Source: Anomaloglossus baeobatrachus
Lineage: Eukaryota; Chordata; Amphibia; Anura; Aromobatidae
Length of the DNA stretch: 64,000 nucleotides
Assembly (NCBI RefSeq): GCF_048569485.1
Contig: NC_134364.1
Span: 130,115,089-130,179,088 of the forward strand
Reading direction: 5' to 3'
Shown: one piece after another, positions 40,927-53,700 of the stretch
Numbering within the stretch: the stretch's first letter is position 1
How the letters are laid out: every line of letters starts with the position of its first letter
Translations under genes and position numbers: made by a program
The notes under the pieces: model-generated
The model's input: the letters and a program-made list of their open reading frames with translations, nothing else
What the model was told of the DNA's origin: nothing
Database searches by the model: none

Positions 40927-41367
40927 GGCTATGTGCCCACGGGGCAATGTACCCGTGTATATATCCGCAGGTACGACCGCAGGTTTCACGCAGCAGCTCT
41001 CCGGAATCTGCAGCTATCCATTGCTGCGGGATTCCAGCAAAGTATCTGCGGTACACCTGCGGACATTCGTGAGACTTATTTGCGGAATTCCCGGCCTGTA
41101 TATTCATAGTGGAGAGGCGGGAGATTCACAGGTATTTCCGCAGGAATAAATGACATGGCAGTTACGTGCGGCTGCGGCACATCCGCAGCATATCCCACAC
41201 AGCCGCACATACTGCAGCATGGACACAGACACTCCCCATGTCCCATAGGAGAACATGAGAAGTGTCTGCACTTGCTGAAACCTGCGGATTTATCTACAAA
41301 ATCCGGATAAATCCGCAGGTTTTCCGCGAAAAAATCCGCGGGTACATTGTTCCGTTGGCACATAGCC
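40927..41367. mobile_element. PIF/Harbinger-type MITE, 441 bp
   Basis: The ends are GGCTATGTGCCCACGG and, inverted, GGCTATGTGCCAACGG. TAA duplications flank it at 40,924-40,926 and 41,368-41,370, the 3-bp target duplication typical of PIF/Harbinger elements. The interior is rich in TCCGCAGG/CCTGCGGA words. No coding capacity. Confidence 0.85.
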
Positions 41368-41379
41368 TAACAGTCCCCA

Positions 41380-41610
41380 CAATCTTCTCCCCCGTCATCC
41401 CCACATTCTCTCCCCCCGCACTCTTCCCCCCCACTCTCTTTCCCGCATTTGCTTTTCCCCGCACTCTTTCCCCCTGCATTTCCACCACACACACACAGAC
41501 ACTATCTCCCCTGCATTCTCTTTCCCCCCGCACTCTCTCCCTCCCGCATTCTCTCACATTCTCTCCCCCACACTCTCTTCCCCCCCGCACTCTCTTCCCC
41601 CCGCATCCAC
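41380..41610. repeat. Degenerate C-rich repeat (CCCCGCACTCTCTTCC type)
   Basis: About a dozen diverged copies of CCCCCGCACTCTCTTCC with CATTCTC variants. It resembles the 25/29-bp arrays at 38,123-40,190 in composition but not clearly in unit. Short + ORFs are artefacts. Confidence 0.75.
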
Positions 41611-41994
41611 ATTCTGCTCCAGCACCCTGACCCCTATTAGTTGCCTCCACCGCAGTATACGTGCAGTGGTACCAGATACTTGGTAACAGATGTACAAAGC
41701 ACTTCCAATAAGAGCAGATGTTGGGCATGGTGAGGTTTACATTGCAATCATTAGGTTACATATACCCAGTACTGATACGATTCTGAGTAAATCTCCACTC
41801 CATACCTGCCATCAGTCTCACTGGCAGGGCCCCTGGTTACCTTACTGCTGTACAATCATGATACACACACATGTCGGGGAGAGCTGGGTGACAAAGGGAC
41901 GCCCTTCACTGCTGCATGGACAATCCTTCACTGCAAGATGCACAGTATCACATGACCAGGGTCACATGACACCCCTCTTCACTGCCATCACCTC
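41611..41994. other. Unique part of znf687 intron 1
   Basis: I see no gene or repeat in this stretch. Confidence 0.5.
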
Positions 41995-42196
41995 TAGTGA
42001 TGGGCGAATACTAAGTATTCATGTTCGGATTATTCGGAACGAATCCCAAATACTGTTCCAGTATTCATCACGAATAACGAACCTAATGCAAGTCAATGGG
42101 GAAGCCGAGCATTTCTTACCATGATGAATAGTGGAAGAGCACTCAGTATTAGGTAACCATTATCTGAACACGATAGCTACTATTCGCCCATCTCTA
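41995..42196. mobile_element. Short MITE with TAGTGATGGGCGAATA ends, hAT-like
   Basis: The termini are TAGTGATGGGCGAATA and, inverted, TAGAGATGGGCGAATA. Flanking 8-mers ATCACCTC and GTCACCGC agree at six of eight positions, compatible with an old 8-bp target duplication. 202 bp, no coding capacity. The superfamily assignment rests on the target size only. Confidence 0.7.
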
Positions 42197-42257
42197 GTCA
42201 CCGCTACAATATGGGGTACATGATCTTGGGGAAATTATGAACAGATCCTGTGTCTGA

Positions 42258-45200
42258 GGAAAGACACCACCATCCTGGTCAGGCCCACCCCGAGGAGACA
42301 CACCAGCATGTACCATTCCTGTCAGGCCCACCCCGAGGAGACACACCAGCATGTACCATTCCAGTCAGGCCCGCCCCGAGGAGACACACCAGCATGTACC
42401 ATTCCAGTCAGGCCCACCCCGAGGAGACACACCAGCATGTACCATTCCAGTCAGGCTCGCCCCGAGGAGACACACCAGCATGTACCATTCCAGTCAGGCC
42501 CACCCCGAGGAGACACACCAGCATGTACCATTCCAGTCAGGCTCGCCCCGAGGAGACACACCAGCATGTACCATTCCAGTCAGGCCCACCCCTAGGAGAC
42601 ACACCAGCATGTACCATTCCAGTCAGGCCCACCCCGAGGAGACACACCAGCATGTACCATTCCAGTCAGGCCCACCCCGAGGAGACACACCAGCATGTAC
42701 CATTCCAGTCAGGCCCACCCCTAGGAGACACACCAGCATGTACCATTCCAGTCAGGCCCGCCCCGAGGAGACACACCAGCATGTACCATTCCAGTCAGGC
42801 CCGCCCCAAGGAGACACACCAGCATGTACCATTCCAGTCAGGCTCGCCCCGAGGAGACACACCAGCATGTACCATTCCAGTCAGGCCCGCCCCGAGGAGA
42901 CACACCAGCATGTACCATTCCAGTCAGGCTCGCCCCGAGGAGACACACCAGCATGTACCATTCCAGTCAGGCCCACCCCAAGGAGACACACCAGCATGTA
43001 CCATTCCAGTCAGGCCCACCCCGAGGAGACACACCAGCATGTACCATTCCAGTCAGGCCCACCCCGAGGAGACACACCAGCATGTACCATTCCAGTCAGG
43101 CCCACCCCGAGGAGACACACCAGCATGTACCATTCCAGTCAGGCCCACCCCTAGGAGACACACCAGCATGTACCATTCCAGTCAGGCCCGCCCCGAGGAG
43201 ACACACCAGCATGTACCATTCCAGTCAGGCCCGCCCCAAGGAGACACACCAGCATGTACCATTCCAGTCAGGCTCGCCCCGAGGAGACACACCAGCATGT
43301 ACCATTCCAGTCAGGCCCGCCCCGAGGAGACACACCAGCATGTACCATTCCAGTCAGGCTCGCCCCAAGGAGACACACCAGCATGTACCATTCCAGTCAG
43401 GCCCACCCCAAGGAGACACACCAGCATGTACCATTCCAGTCAGGCCCACCCCGAGGAGACACACCAGCATGTACCATTCCAGTCAGGCCCACCCCGAGGA
43501 GACACACCAGCATGTACCATCCTGGTCAGGCCCGCCCCGAGGAGACACACCAGCATGTACCATTCCAGTCAGGCCCGCCCCGAGGAGACACACCAGCATG
43601 TACCATTCCAGTCAGGCTCGCCCCGAGGAGACACACCAGCATGTACCATTCCAGTCAGGCCCGCCCCGAGGAGACACACCAGCATGTACCATTCCAGTCA
43701 GGCCCGCCCCGAGGAGACACACCAGCATGTACCATTCCAGTCAGGCTCGCCCCGAGGAGACACACCAGCATGTACCATTCCAGTCAGGCCCGCCCCGAGG
43801 AGACACACCAGCATGTACCATTCCAGTCAGGCCCACCCCGAGGAGACACACCAGCATGTACCATTCCAGTCAGGCCCACCCCAAGGAGACACACCAGCAT
43901 GTACCATTCCAGTCAGGCCCACCCCGAGGAGACACACCAGCATGTACCATTCCAGTCAGGCTCGCCCCGAGGAGACACACCAGCATGTACCATTCCAGTC
44001 AGGCCCACCCCAAGGAGACACACCAGCATGTACCATTCCAGTCAGGCCCGCCCCGAGGAGACACACCAGCATGTACCATTCCAGTCAGGCCCGCCCCGAG
44101 GAGACACACCAGCATGTACCATTCCAGTCAGGCTCGCCCCGAGGAGACACACCAGCATGTACCATTCCAGTCAGGCTCGCCCCGAGGAGACACACCAGCA
44201 TGTACCATTCCAGTCAGGCTCGCCCCGAGGAGACACACCAGCATGTACCATTCCAGTCAGGCCCACCCCGAGGAGACACACCAGCATGTACCATTCCAGT
44301 CAGGCCCGCCCCGAGGAGACACACCAGCATGTACCATTCCAGTCAGGCCCACCCCGAGGAGACACACCAGCATGTACCATTCCAGTCAGGCCCGCCCCTG
44401 AGGAGACACACCAGCATGTACCATTCCAGTCAGGCCCACCCCGAGGAGACACACCAGCATGTACCATTCCAGTCAGGCCCACCCCTAGGAGACACACCAG
44501 CATGTACCATTCCAGTCAGGCTCGCCCCGAGGAGACACACCAGCATGTACCATTCCAGTCAGGCTCGCCCCGAGGAGACACACCAGCATGTACCATTCCA
44601 GTCAGGCCCGCCCCTGAGGAGACACACCAGCATGTACCATTCCAGTCAGGCCCACCCCGAGGAGACACACCAGCATGTACCATTCCAGTCAGGCCCACCC
44701 CGAGGAGACACACCAGCATGTACCATTCCAGTCAGGCCCGCCCCGAGGAGACACACCAGCATGTACCATTCCAGTCAGGCCCACCCCGAGGAGACACACC
44801 AGCATGTACCATTCCAGTCAGGCCCACCCCGAGGAGACACACCAGCATGTACCATTCCAGTCAGGCCCACCCCGAGGAGACACACCAGCATGTACCATTC
44901 CAGTCAGGCCCGCCCCGAGGAGACACACCAGCATGTACCATTCCAGTCAGGCCCACCCCGAGGAGACACACCAGCATGTACCATTCCAGTCAGGCCCACC
45001 CCGAGGAGACACACCAGCATGTACCATTCCAGTCAGGCTCGCCCCGAGGAGACACACCAGCATGTACCATTCCAGTCAGGCTCGCCCCGAGGAGACACAC
45101 CAGCATGTACCATTCCAGTCAGGCTCGCCCCGAGGAGACACACCAGCATGTACCATTCCAGTCAGGCCCACCCCGAGGAGACACACCAGCATGTACCATT

Positions 45201-45805
45201 CCAGTCAGGCCCGCCCCGAGGAGACACACCAGCATGTACCATTCCAGTCAGGCCCACCCCGAGGAGACACACCAGCATGTACCATTCCAGTCAGGCCCAC
45301 CCCGAGGAGACACACCAGCATGTACCATTCCAGTCAGGCCCGCCCCTGAGGAGACACACCAGCATGTACCATTCCAGTCAGGCCCACCCCGAGGAGACAC
45401 ACCAGCATGTACCATTCCAGTCAGGCCCACCCCGAGGAGACACACCAGCATGTACCATTCCAGTCAGGCTCGCCCCGAGGAGACACACCAGCATGTACCA
45501 TTCCAGTCAGGCTCGCCCCGAGGAGACACACCAGCATGTACCATTCCAGTCAGGCTCGCCCCGAGGAGACACACCAGCATGTACCATTCCAGTCAGGCCC
45601 ACCCCGAGGAGACACACCAGCATGTACCATTCCAGTCAGGCCCACCCCGAGGAGACACACCAGCATGTACCATTCCAGTCAGGCCCACCCCGAGGAGACA
45701 CACCAGCATGTACCATTCCAGTCAGGCCCACCCCGAGGAGACACACCAGCATGTACCATTCCAGTCAGGCCCACCCCGAGGAGACACACCAGGCACCGTC
45801 CTGTG
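42258..45805. repeat. 43-bp minisatellite in znf687 intron 1, about 82 copies
   Basis: The unit is CCATTCCAGTCAGGCCCACC then CCGAGGAGACACACCAGCATGTA. Variants include CTCGCC, CCGCCCC, CCCTAGG, CCCAAGG and a 44-bp CCCCTGAGG form. All + frames are stop-free for long distances, producing a false 1,197-codon ORF. C-rich on +, hence G-rich on the znf687 sense strand. Confidence 0.97.
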
Positions 45806-46990
45806 AGGCCAAGCCGCTGAGGAAACACCAAGTATCATCCTGACAGGCCCAATCCCTGAGGAGACACCAGCAGATACCATTCCATTCCAGCCTTGCCCCT
45901 GACGAAAGACCACCAGGTATCATCCAGATCAGGCCCTGCCCTTGGTGGAAGACACCACCAGGTACCATCCTGGTCAGGCCTGTCCCTGTAAAGATACCAC
46001 CTGCCATCATCCCAGTCAGATGCTGCCCCTGAGCAGACACCACTGTTTACCATCACGGTCAGGTTCTGCCCCTGTGGGGACACCACCAGTTAGTATCCCA
46101 TCAGGTCCTGCCCATGAGGAGAGACCCCACCAGTTACCATTCTGGTCAGGCCCCATCCCTGAGGAGACACCACCAGTTACCATTCCAGTCAGGCCCTGCC
46201 CATGAGGAGACGCACCACAAGTTACCATTTCAATCAGGACCCATCCTTTGGAGACACCACCAGTTAGAATTCCAGTTATGTCTTGCCCATGAGGAGAGAC
46301 ACCACCAGTTACCATTCTAGTCAGGTCCTGCCCATGAGGAGACACACCACCAGTTACCATTCCAGTCAGGTCCTGCCCATGAGGAGACACACCACCAGTT
46401 ACCATTCCAGTCAGGTCCTGCCCATGAGGAGACACACCACCAGTTACCATTCCAGTCAGGTCCTGCCCATGAGGAGACACACCACCAGTTACCATTCCAG
46501 TCAGGTCCTGCCCATGAGGAGACACACCACCAGTTACCATTCCAGTCAGGTCCTGCCCATGAGGAGACACACCACCAGTTACCATTCCAGTCAGGTCCTG
46601 CCCATGAGGAGACACACCACCAGTTACCATTCCAGTCAGGTCCTGCCCATGAGGAGACACCACCAGTTACCATTCCAGTCAGGTCCTGCCCATGAGGAGA
46701 CACCACCAGTTACCATTCCAGTCAGGTCCTGCCCATGAGGAGACACCATCAGTTACCATTCCAGTCAGGCCTTGTCCATGGGGAGACACACCACAAGTTA
46801 CCATTTCAGTCAGGCCCAATCCTTTGGAGACACCAGTTACTGTCCCGATCAGGTCCTGCCCATGAGGAACGACACCACCAGGTATCATCCCTACTTGCAA
46901 CGCTCCGGAGGAGAGATATCATCAGGTGCCATGTAGGTGAAGCCCCGCCCATGAGGAGACACCACCACGCACCATCCTCACAGGTCCCCC
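45806..46990. repeat. Diverged continuation of the 43-bp family with a regular 45-bp sub-array
   Basis: Copies of CCATTCCAGTCAGG and GAGGAGACACCACCAG continue in diverged form. Between about 46,280 and 46,760 they are regular at 45 bp (CAGGTCCTGCCCATGAGGAG, ACACACCACCAGTTACCATT). This is the same family at a different stage of expansion. Confidence 0.93.
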
Positions 46991-47176
46991 TTGAAGTCTA
47001 ACATGTACACTTGCTCCTTCCTCCCATGGGTGCATTATTTGACCCCGCCATTATAACTACGTCTACCAGAATTACACACCATAGTTTAATACCAGACACT
47101 GCCCCTTTTCCATAGCTCCGCCCCCGAGGAACAAATGACTGACGACCGCATGCTTTCTTCGCTCTGTATTACTTAC
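46991..47176. other. Unique start of znf687 intron 1
   Basis: Non-repetitive sequence just inside the predicted first intron. No feature seen. Confidence 0.5.
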
Positions 47177-47560
47177 CAGCGCTTCTCTGGATGCTCCTGA
47201 CAGATTTGTGCCCCTCGGCCCGGACCCTGGGGGCGCAGTTAAGATACAGAGCCGAGCGCCAGGCCCTTCGTCCGGCGCTTCCTGCTTCTCCGAGCTCCAG
47301 TCACCGCCCGCTGCCTCCCCGCAGCCGGTCCATTCATTTAGCTGCGCTATTGGCTGACACAAGTGTCAGTCACTATTTTGCCCGCCTCCAGCGTCGTTAC
47401 GTCGCGATGCTATTGAAGAGTCAGTCAATCCTTTGGCTCCGCCCACCGTGCGCGACTGGAAATTGCATCAGTCAGCAGAAGAGATGTTCCCGCCCATGTT
47501 TCCGTCACTTGATTGGCTGAATCCCGGATTGAGTAAATCCATTGGCTGACAACATTGTCA
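47177..47560 (-). promoter_or_regulatory. Predicted non-coding exon 1 and CpG-rich promoter of znf687
   Basis: On the - strand a strong donor (GCGCTG then GTAAGT) ends a GC-rich exon at 47,177. The matching acceptor is CCTTCCCTAG before 37,078, 19 bases upstream of the znf687 start codon. Upstream of the exon, CCAAT boxes on the - strand lie at 47,349-47,353, 47,512-47,516 and 47,541-47,545, with CpG-rich sequence and ACGTC words. The transcription start is probably between 47,250 and 47,340. This is inference from motifs; the intron would be about 10.1 kb. Confidence 0.6.
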
Positions 47561-47640
47561 ATCTTTACTCAGTCCCGCCTTCTGCTAATGAAAAGAAAAA
47601 AAAAAGCGTAACGCCAGAAATGGTTTCTTTCTAAACAAAC

Positions 47641-47646
47641 TTTATT
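47641..47646 (-). terminator. Possible polyadenylation signal of an upstream neighbour gene
   Basis: AATAAA on the - strand (TTTATT on +) lies about 80 bp upstream of the znf687 promoter elements, in unique sequence (47,580-47,726). In human the gene ending just upstream of ZNF687 on the same strand is PSMD4, so a psmd4 3' end is possible. No coding sequence of it is visible, because the 13-kb array follows. Confidence 0.3.
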
Positions 47647-47726
47647 GACAGCAGTTTGTACATGACAATCTCACAAGAAGATAACTCTTTACCTCTAATA
47701 AGAAGGTGATGTTGGATCAGGCGTAA

Positions 47727-50700
47727 AATACTGTCACCAGGAGCTGTCACTATAGTAATATACTGCTGTCACCAGGAGCTGTCACTATAGTAATATACCG
47801 CTGTCACCAGGAGCTGTCACTATAGTAATATACCGCTGTCACCAGGAGCTGTCACTATAGTAATATCGCTGTCACCAGGAGCTGTCACTATAGTAATATA
47901 CTGCTGTCACCAGGAGCTGTCACTATAGTAATATACCGCTGTCACCAGGAGCTGTCACTATAGTAATATCGCTGTCACCAGGAGCTGTCACTATAGTAAT
48001 ATACTGCTGTCACCAGGAGCTGTCACTATAGTAATATACCGCTGTCACCAGGAGCTGTCACTATAGTAATATACCGCTGTCACCAGGAGCTGTCACTATA
48101 GTAATATACCGCTGTCGCCAGGCGCTGTCACTATAGTAATATACCGCTGTCACCAGGAGCTGTCACTATAGTAATATACTGCTGTCACCAGGAGCTGTCA
48201 CTATAGTAATATACTGCTGTCACCAGGAGCTGTCACTATAGTAATATACCGCTGTCACCAGGAGCTGTCACTATAGTAATATACCGCTGTCGCCAGGCGC
48301 TGTCACTATAGTAATATACCGCTGTCACCAGGAGCTGTCACTATAGTAATATACTGCTGTCACCAGGAGCTGTCACTATAGTAATATACTGCTGTCACCA
48401 GGAGCTGTCACTATAGTAATATACCGCTGTCACCAGGAGCTGTCACTATAGTAATATACCGCTGTCACCAGGAGCTGTCACTATAGTAATATACCGCTGT
48501 CACCAGGAGCTGTCACTAGAGTAATATCGCTGTCACCAGGAGCTGTCACTATAGTAATATACCGCTGTCACCAGGCGCTGTCACTATAGTAATATACTGC
48601 TGTCACCAGGCGCTGTCACTATAGTAATATACTGCTGTCACCAGGAGCTGTCACTATAGTAATATACTGCTGTCACCAGGAGCTGTCACTATAGTAATAT
48701 CGCTGTCACCAGGAGCTGTCACTATAGTAATATACTGCTGTCACCAGGAGCTGTCACTATAGTAATATCGCTGTCACCAGGAGCTGTCACTATAGTAATA
48801 TACCGCTGTCACCAGGAGCTGTCACTATAGTAATATACCGCTGTCACCAGGCGCTGTCACTATAGTAATATACCGCTGTCACCAGGAGCTGTCACTATAG
48901 TAATATACTGCTGTCACCAGGAGCTGTCACTATAGTAATATACTGCTGTCACCAGGAGCTGTCACTATAGTAATATACTGCTGTCACCAGGAGCTGTCAC
49001 TATAGTAATATACTGCTGTCACCAGGCGCTGTCACTATAGTAATATACCGCTGTCACCAGGCGCTGTCACTATAGTAATATACCGCTGTCACCAGGAGCT
49101 GTCACTATGGTAATATACCGCTGTCACCAGGAGCTGTCACTATAGTAATATACCGCTGTCACCAGGAGCTGTCACTATAGTAATATACCGCTGTCACCAG
49201 GCGCTGTCACTATAGTAATATACCGCTGTCACCAGGAGCTGTCACTATAGTAATATACCGCTGTCACCAGGAGCTGTCACTATAGTAATATACTGCTGTC
49301 ACCAGGAGCTGTCACTATAGTAATATACCGCTGTCACCAGGCGCTGTCACTATAGTAATATACTGCTGTCACCAGGAGCTGTCACTATAGTAATATACCG
49401 CTGTCACCAGGAGCTGTTACTATAGTAATATACTGCTGTCACCAGGAGCTGTCACTATAGTAATATACTGCTGTCACCAGGAGCTGTCACTATAGTAATA
49501 TACCGCTGTCACCAGGAGCTGTTACTATAGTAATATACTGCTGTCACCAGGAGCTGTCACTATAGTAATATACTGCTGTCACCAGGAGCTGTCACTATAG
49601 TAATATACCGCTGTCACCAGGCGCTGTCACTATGGTAATATACCGCTGTCACCAGGCGCTGTCACTATAGTAATATACCGCTGTCACCAGGAGCTGTCAC
49701 TATAGTAATATACCGCTGTCACCAGGAGCTGTTACTATAGTAATATACTGCTGTCACCAGGAGCTGTCACTATAGTAATATACCGCTGTCACCAGGAGCT
49801 GTCACTATGGTAATATACCGCTGTCACCAGGAGCTGTCACTATAGTAATATACCGCTGTCACCAGGAGCTGTCACTATAGTAATATACCGCTGTCACCAG
49901 GAGCTGTTACTATAGTAATATACTGCTGTCACCAGGAGCTGTCACTATAGTAATATACCGCTGTCACCAGGAGCTGTTACTATAGTAATATACTGCTGTC
50001 ACCAGGAGCTGTCACTATAGTAATATACCGCTGTCACCAGGAGCTGTCACTATGGTAATATACCGCTGTCACCAGGAGCTGTCACTATAGTAATATACCG
50101 CTGTCACCAGGAGCTGTTACTATAGTAATATACTGCTGTCACCAGGCGTTGTCACTATAGTAATATACCGCTGTCACCAGGAGCTGTCACTATAGTAATA
50201 TACCGCTGTCACCAGGAGCTGTCACTATAGTAATATACCGCTGTCACCAGGCGCTGTCACTATAATAATATACCGCTGTCACCAGGAGCTGTTACTATAG
50301 TAATATACCGCTGTCACCAGGAGCTGTTACTATAGTAATATACCGCTGTCACCAGGAGCTGTTACTATAGTAATATACCGCTGTCACCAGGAGCTGTCAC
50401 TATAATAATATACCGCTGTCACCAGGAGCTGTTACTATAATAATATACCGCTGTCACCAGGAGCTGTTACTATAATAATATACCGCTGTCACCAGGAGCT
50501 GTCACTATAATAATATACCGCTGTCACCAGGAGCTGTCACTATAATAATATACCGCTGTCACCAGGAGCTGTTACTATAGTAATATACTGCTGTCACCAG
50601 GCGCTGTCACTATAATAATATACCGCTGTCACCAGGCGCTGTCACTATAGTAATATACCGCTGTCACCAGGCGCTGTCACTATAATAATATACCGCTGTC

Positions 50701-53700
50701 ACCAGGAGCTGTCACTATGGTAATATACCGCTGTCACCAGGAGCTGTCACTATAGTAATATACCGCTGTCACCAGGAGCTGTCACTATAATAATATACCG
50801 CTGTCACCAGGAGCTGTTACTATAGTAATATACCGCTGTCACCAGGAGCTGTCACTATAATAATATACCGCTGTCACCAGGAGCTGTCACTATAATAATA
50901 TACCGCTGTCACCAGGAGCTGTCACTATGGTAATATACCGCTGTCACCAGGAGCTGTCACTATAGTAATATACCGCTGTCACCAGGAGCTGTTACTATAG
51001 TAATATACCGCTGTCACCAGGAGCTGTCACTATAGTAATATACTGCTGTCACCAGGAGCTGTTACTATAGTAATATACCGCTGTCACCAGGAGCTGTCAC
51101 TATAATAATATACCGCTGTCACCAGGAGCTGTCACTATAATAATATACCGCTGTCACCAGGAGCTGTCACTATAATAATATACCGCTGTCACCAGGAGCT
51201 GTCACTATAATAATATACCGCTGTCACCAGGAGCTGTCACTATAGTAATATACTGCTGTCACCAGGAGCTGTCACTATAATAATATACCGCTGTCACCAG
51301 GAGCTGTCACTATAATAATATACCGCTGTCACCAGGAGCTGTCACTATAATAATATACCGCTGTCACCAAGAGCTGTCACTATAATAATATACCGCTGTC
51401 ACCAGGAGCTGTTACTATAGTAATATACCGCTGTCACCAGGCGCTGTCACTATGGTAATATACCGCTGTCACCAGGCGCTGTCACTATAATAATATACCG
51501 CTGTCACCAGGAGCTGTCACTATAGTAATATACCGCTGTCGCCAGGCGCTGTCACTATAGTAATATACTGCTGTCACCAGGAGCTGTCACTATGGTAATA
51601 TACCGCTGTCACCAGGAGCTGTCACTATAGTAATATACCGCTGTCGCCAGGCGCTGTCACTATAGTAATATACTGCTGTCACCAGGAGCTGTCACTATGG
51701 TAATATACCGCTGTCACCAGGAGCTGTCACTATGGTAATATACCGCTGTCACCAGGAGCTGTCACTATAATAATATACCGCTGTCACCAGGAGCTGTTAC
51801 TATAATAATATACCGCTGTCACTATAATAATATACCGCTGTCACCAGGAGCTGTTACTATAGTAATATACTGCTGTCACCAGGAGCTGTCACTATAATAA
51901 TATACCGCTGTCACCAGGAGCTGTTACTATAATAATATACCGCTGTCACCAGGAGCTGTCACTATAATAATATACCGCTGTCACCAGGAGCTGTCACTAT
52001 AATAATATACCGCTGTCACCAGGAGCTGTTACTATAGTAATATACTGCTGTCACCAGGCGCTGTCACTATAATAATATACCGCTGTCACCAGGAGCTGTT
52101 ACTATAGTAATATACTGCTGTCACCAGGCGCTGTCACTATAATAATATACCGCTGTCACCAGGAGCTGTCACTATGGTAATATACCGCTGTCACCAGGAG
52201 CTGTCACTATAGTAATATACCGCTGTCACCAGGAGCTGTCACTATAATAATATACCGCTGTCACCAGGAGCTGTTACTATAGTAATATACTGCTGTCACC
52301 AGGCGCTGTCACTATAATAATATACCGCTGTCACCAGGAGCTGTCACTATAGTAATATACCGCTGTCACCAGGAGCTGTTACTATAGTAATATACCGCTG
52401 TCACCAGGAGCTGTCACTATAGTAATATACCGCTGTCACCAGGAGCTGTCACTATAGTAATATACTGCTGTCACCAGGAGCTGTCACTATAATAATATAC
52501 CGCTGTCACCAGGAGCTGTCACTATAATAATATACCGCTGTCACCAGGAGCTGTTACTATAATAATATACCGCTGTCACCAGGAGCTGTCACTATAATAA
52601 TATACCGCTGTCACCAGGAGCTGTCACTATAATAATATACCGCTGTCACCAGGAGCTGTTACTATAGTAATATACCGCTGTCACCAGGCGCTGTCACTAT
52701 GGTAATATACCGCTGTCACCAGGCGCTGTCACTATAATAATATACCGCTGTCACCAGGAGCTGTCACTATAGTAATATACCGCTGTCGCCAGGCGCTGTC
52801 ACTATAGTAATATACTGCTGTCACCAGGAGCTGTCACTATGGTAATATACCGCTGTCACCAGGAGCTGTCACTATAGTAATATACCGCTGTCGCCAGGCG
52901 CTGTCACTATAGTAATATACTGCTGTCACCAGGAGCTGTCACTATGGTAATATACCGCTGTCACCAGGAGCTGTCACTATGGTAATATACCGCTGTCACC
53001 AGGAGCTGTCACTATAATAATATACCGCTGTCACCAGGAGCTGTTACTATAATAATATACCGCTGTCACCAGGAGCTGTCACTATAATAATATACCGCTG
53101 TCACCAGGAGCTGTCACTATAATAATATACCGCTGTCACCAGGAGCTGTTACTATAGTAATATACTGCTGTCACCAGGCGCTGTCACTATAATAATATAC
53201 CGCTGTCACCAGGAGCTGTTACTATAGTAATATACTGCTGTCACCAGGCGCTGTCACTATAATAATATACCGCTGTCACCAGGAGCTGTCACTATGGTAA
53301 TATACCGCTGTCACCAGGAGCTGTCACTATAATAATATACCGCTGTCACCAGGAGCTGTTACTATAGTAATATACTGCTGTCACCAGGCGCTGTCACTAT
53401 AATAATATACCGCTGTCACCAGGAGCTGTCACTATAGTAATATACCGCTGTCACCAGGAGCTGTCACTATAATAATATACCGCTGTCACCAGGAGCTGTT
53501 ACTGTAGTAATATACCGCTGTCACCAGGCGCTGTCACTATAGTAATATACCGCTGTCACCAGGAGCTGTCACTATAGTAATATACTGCTGTCACCAGGCG
53601 CTGTCACTATAATAATATACCGCTGTCACCAGGAGCTGTCACTATAGTAATATACCGCTGTCACCAGGAGCTGTTACTATAGTAATATACCGCTGTCACC

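Noticed and set aside
42250-45843. 1,197-codon ORF with repeated TSMYHSSQ
   Set aside because: Read-through of the 43-bp array; all three + frames are open and the strand is antisense to znf687.
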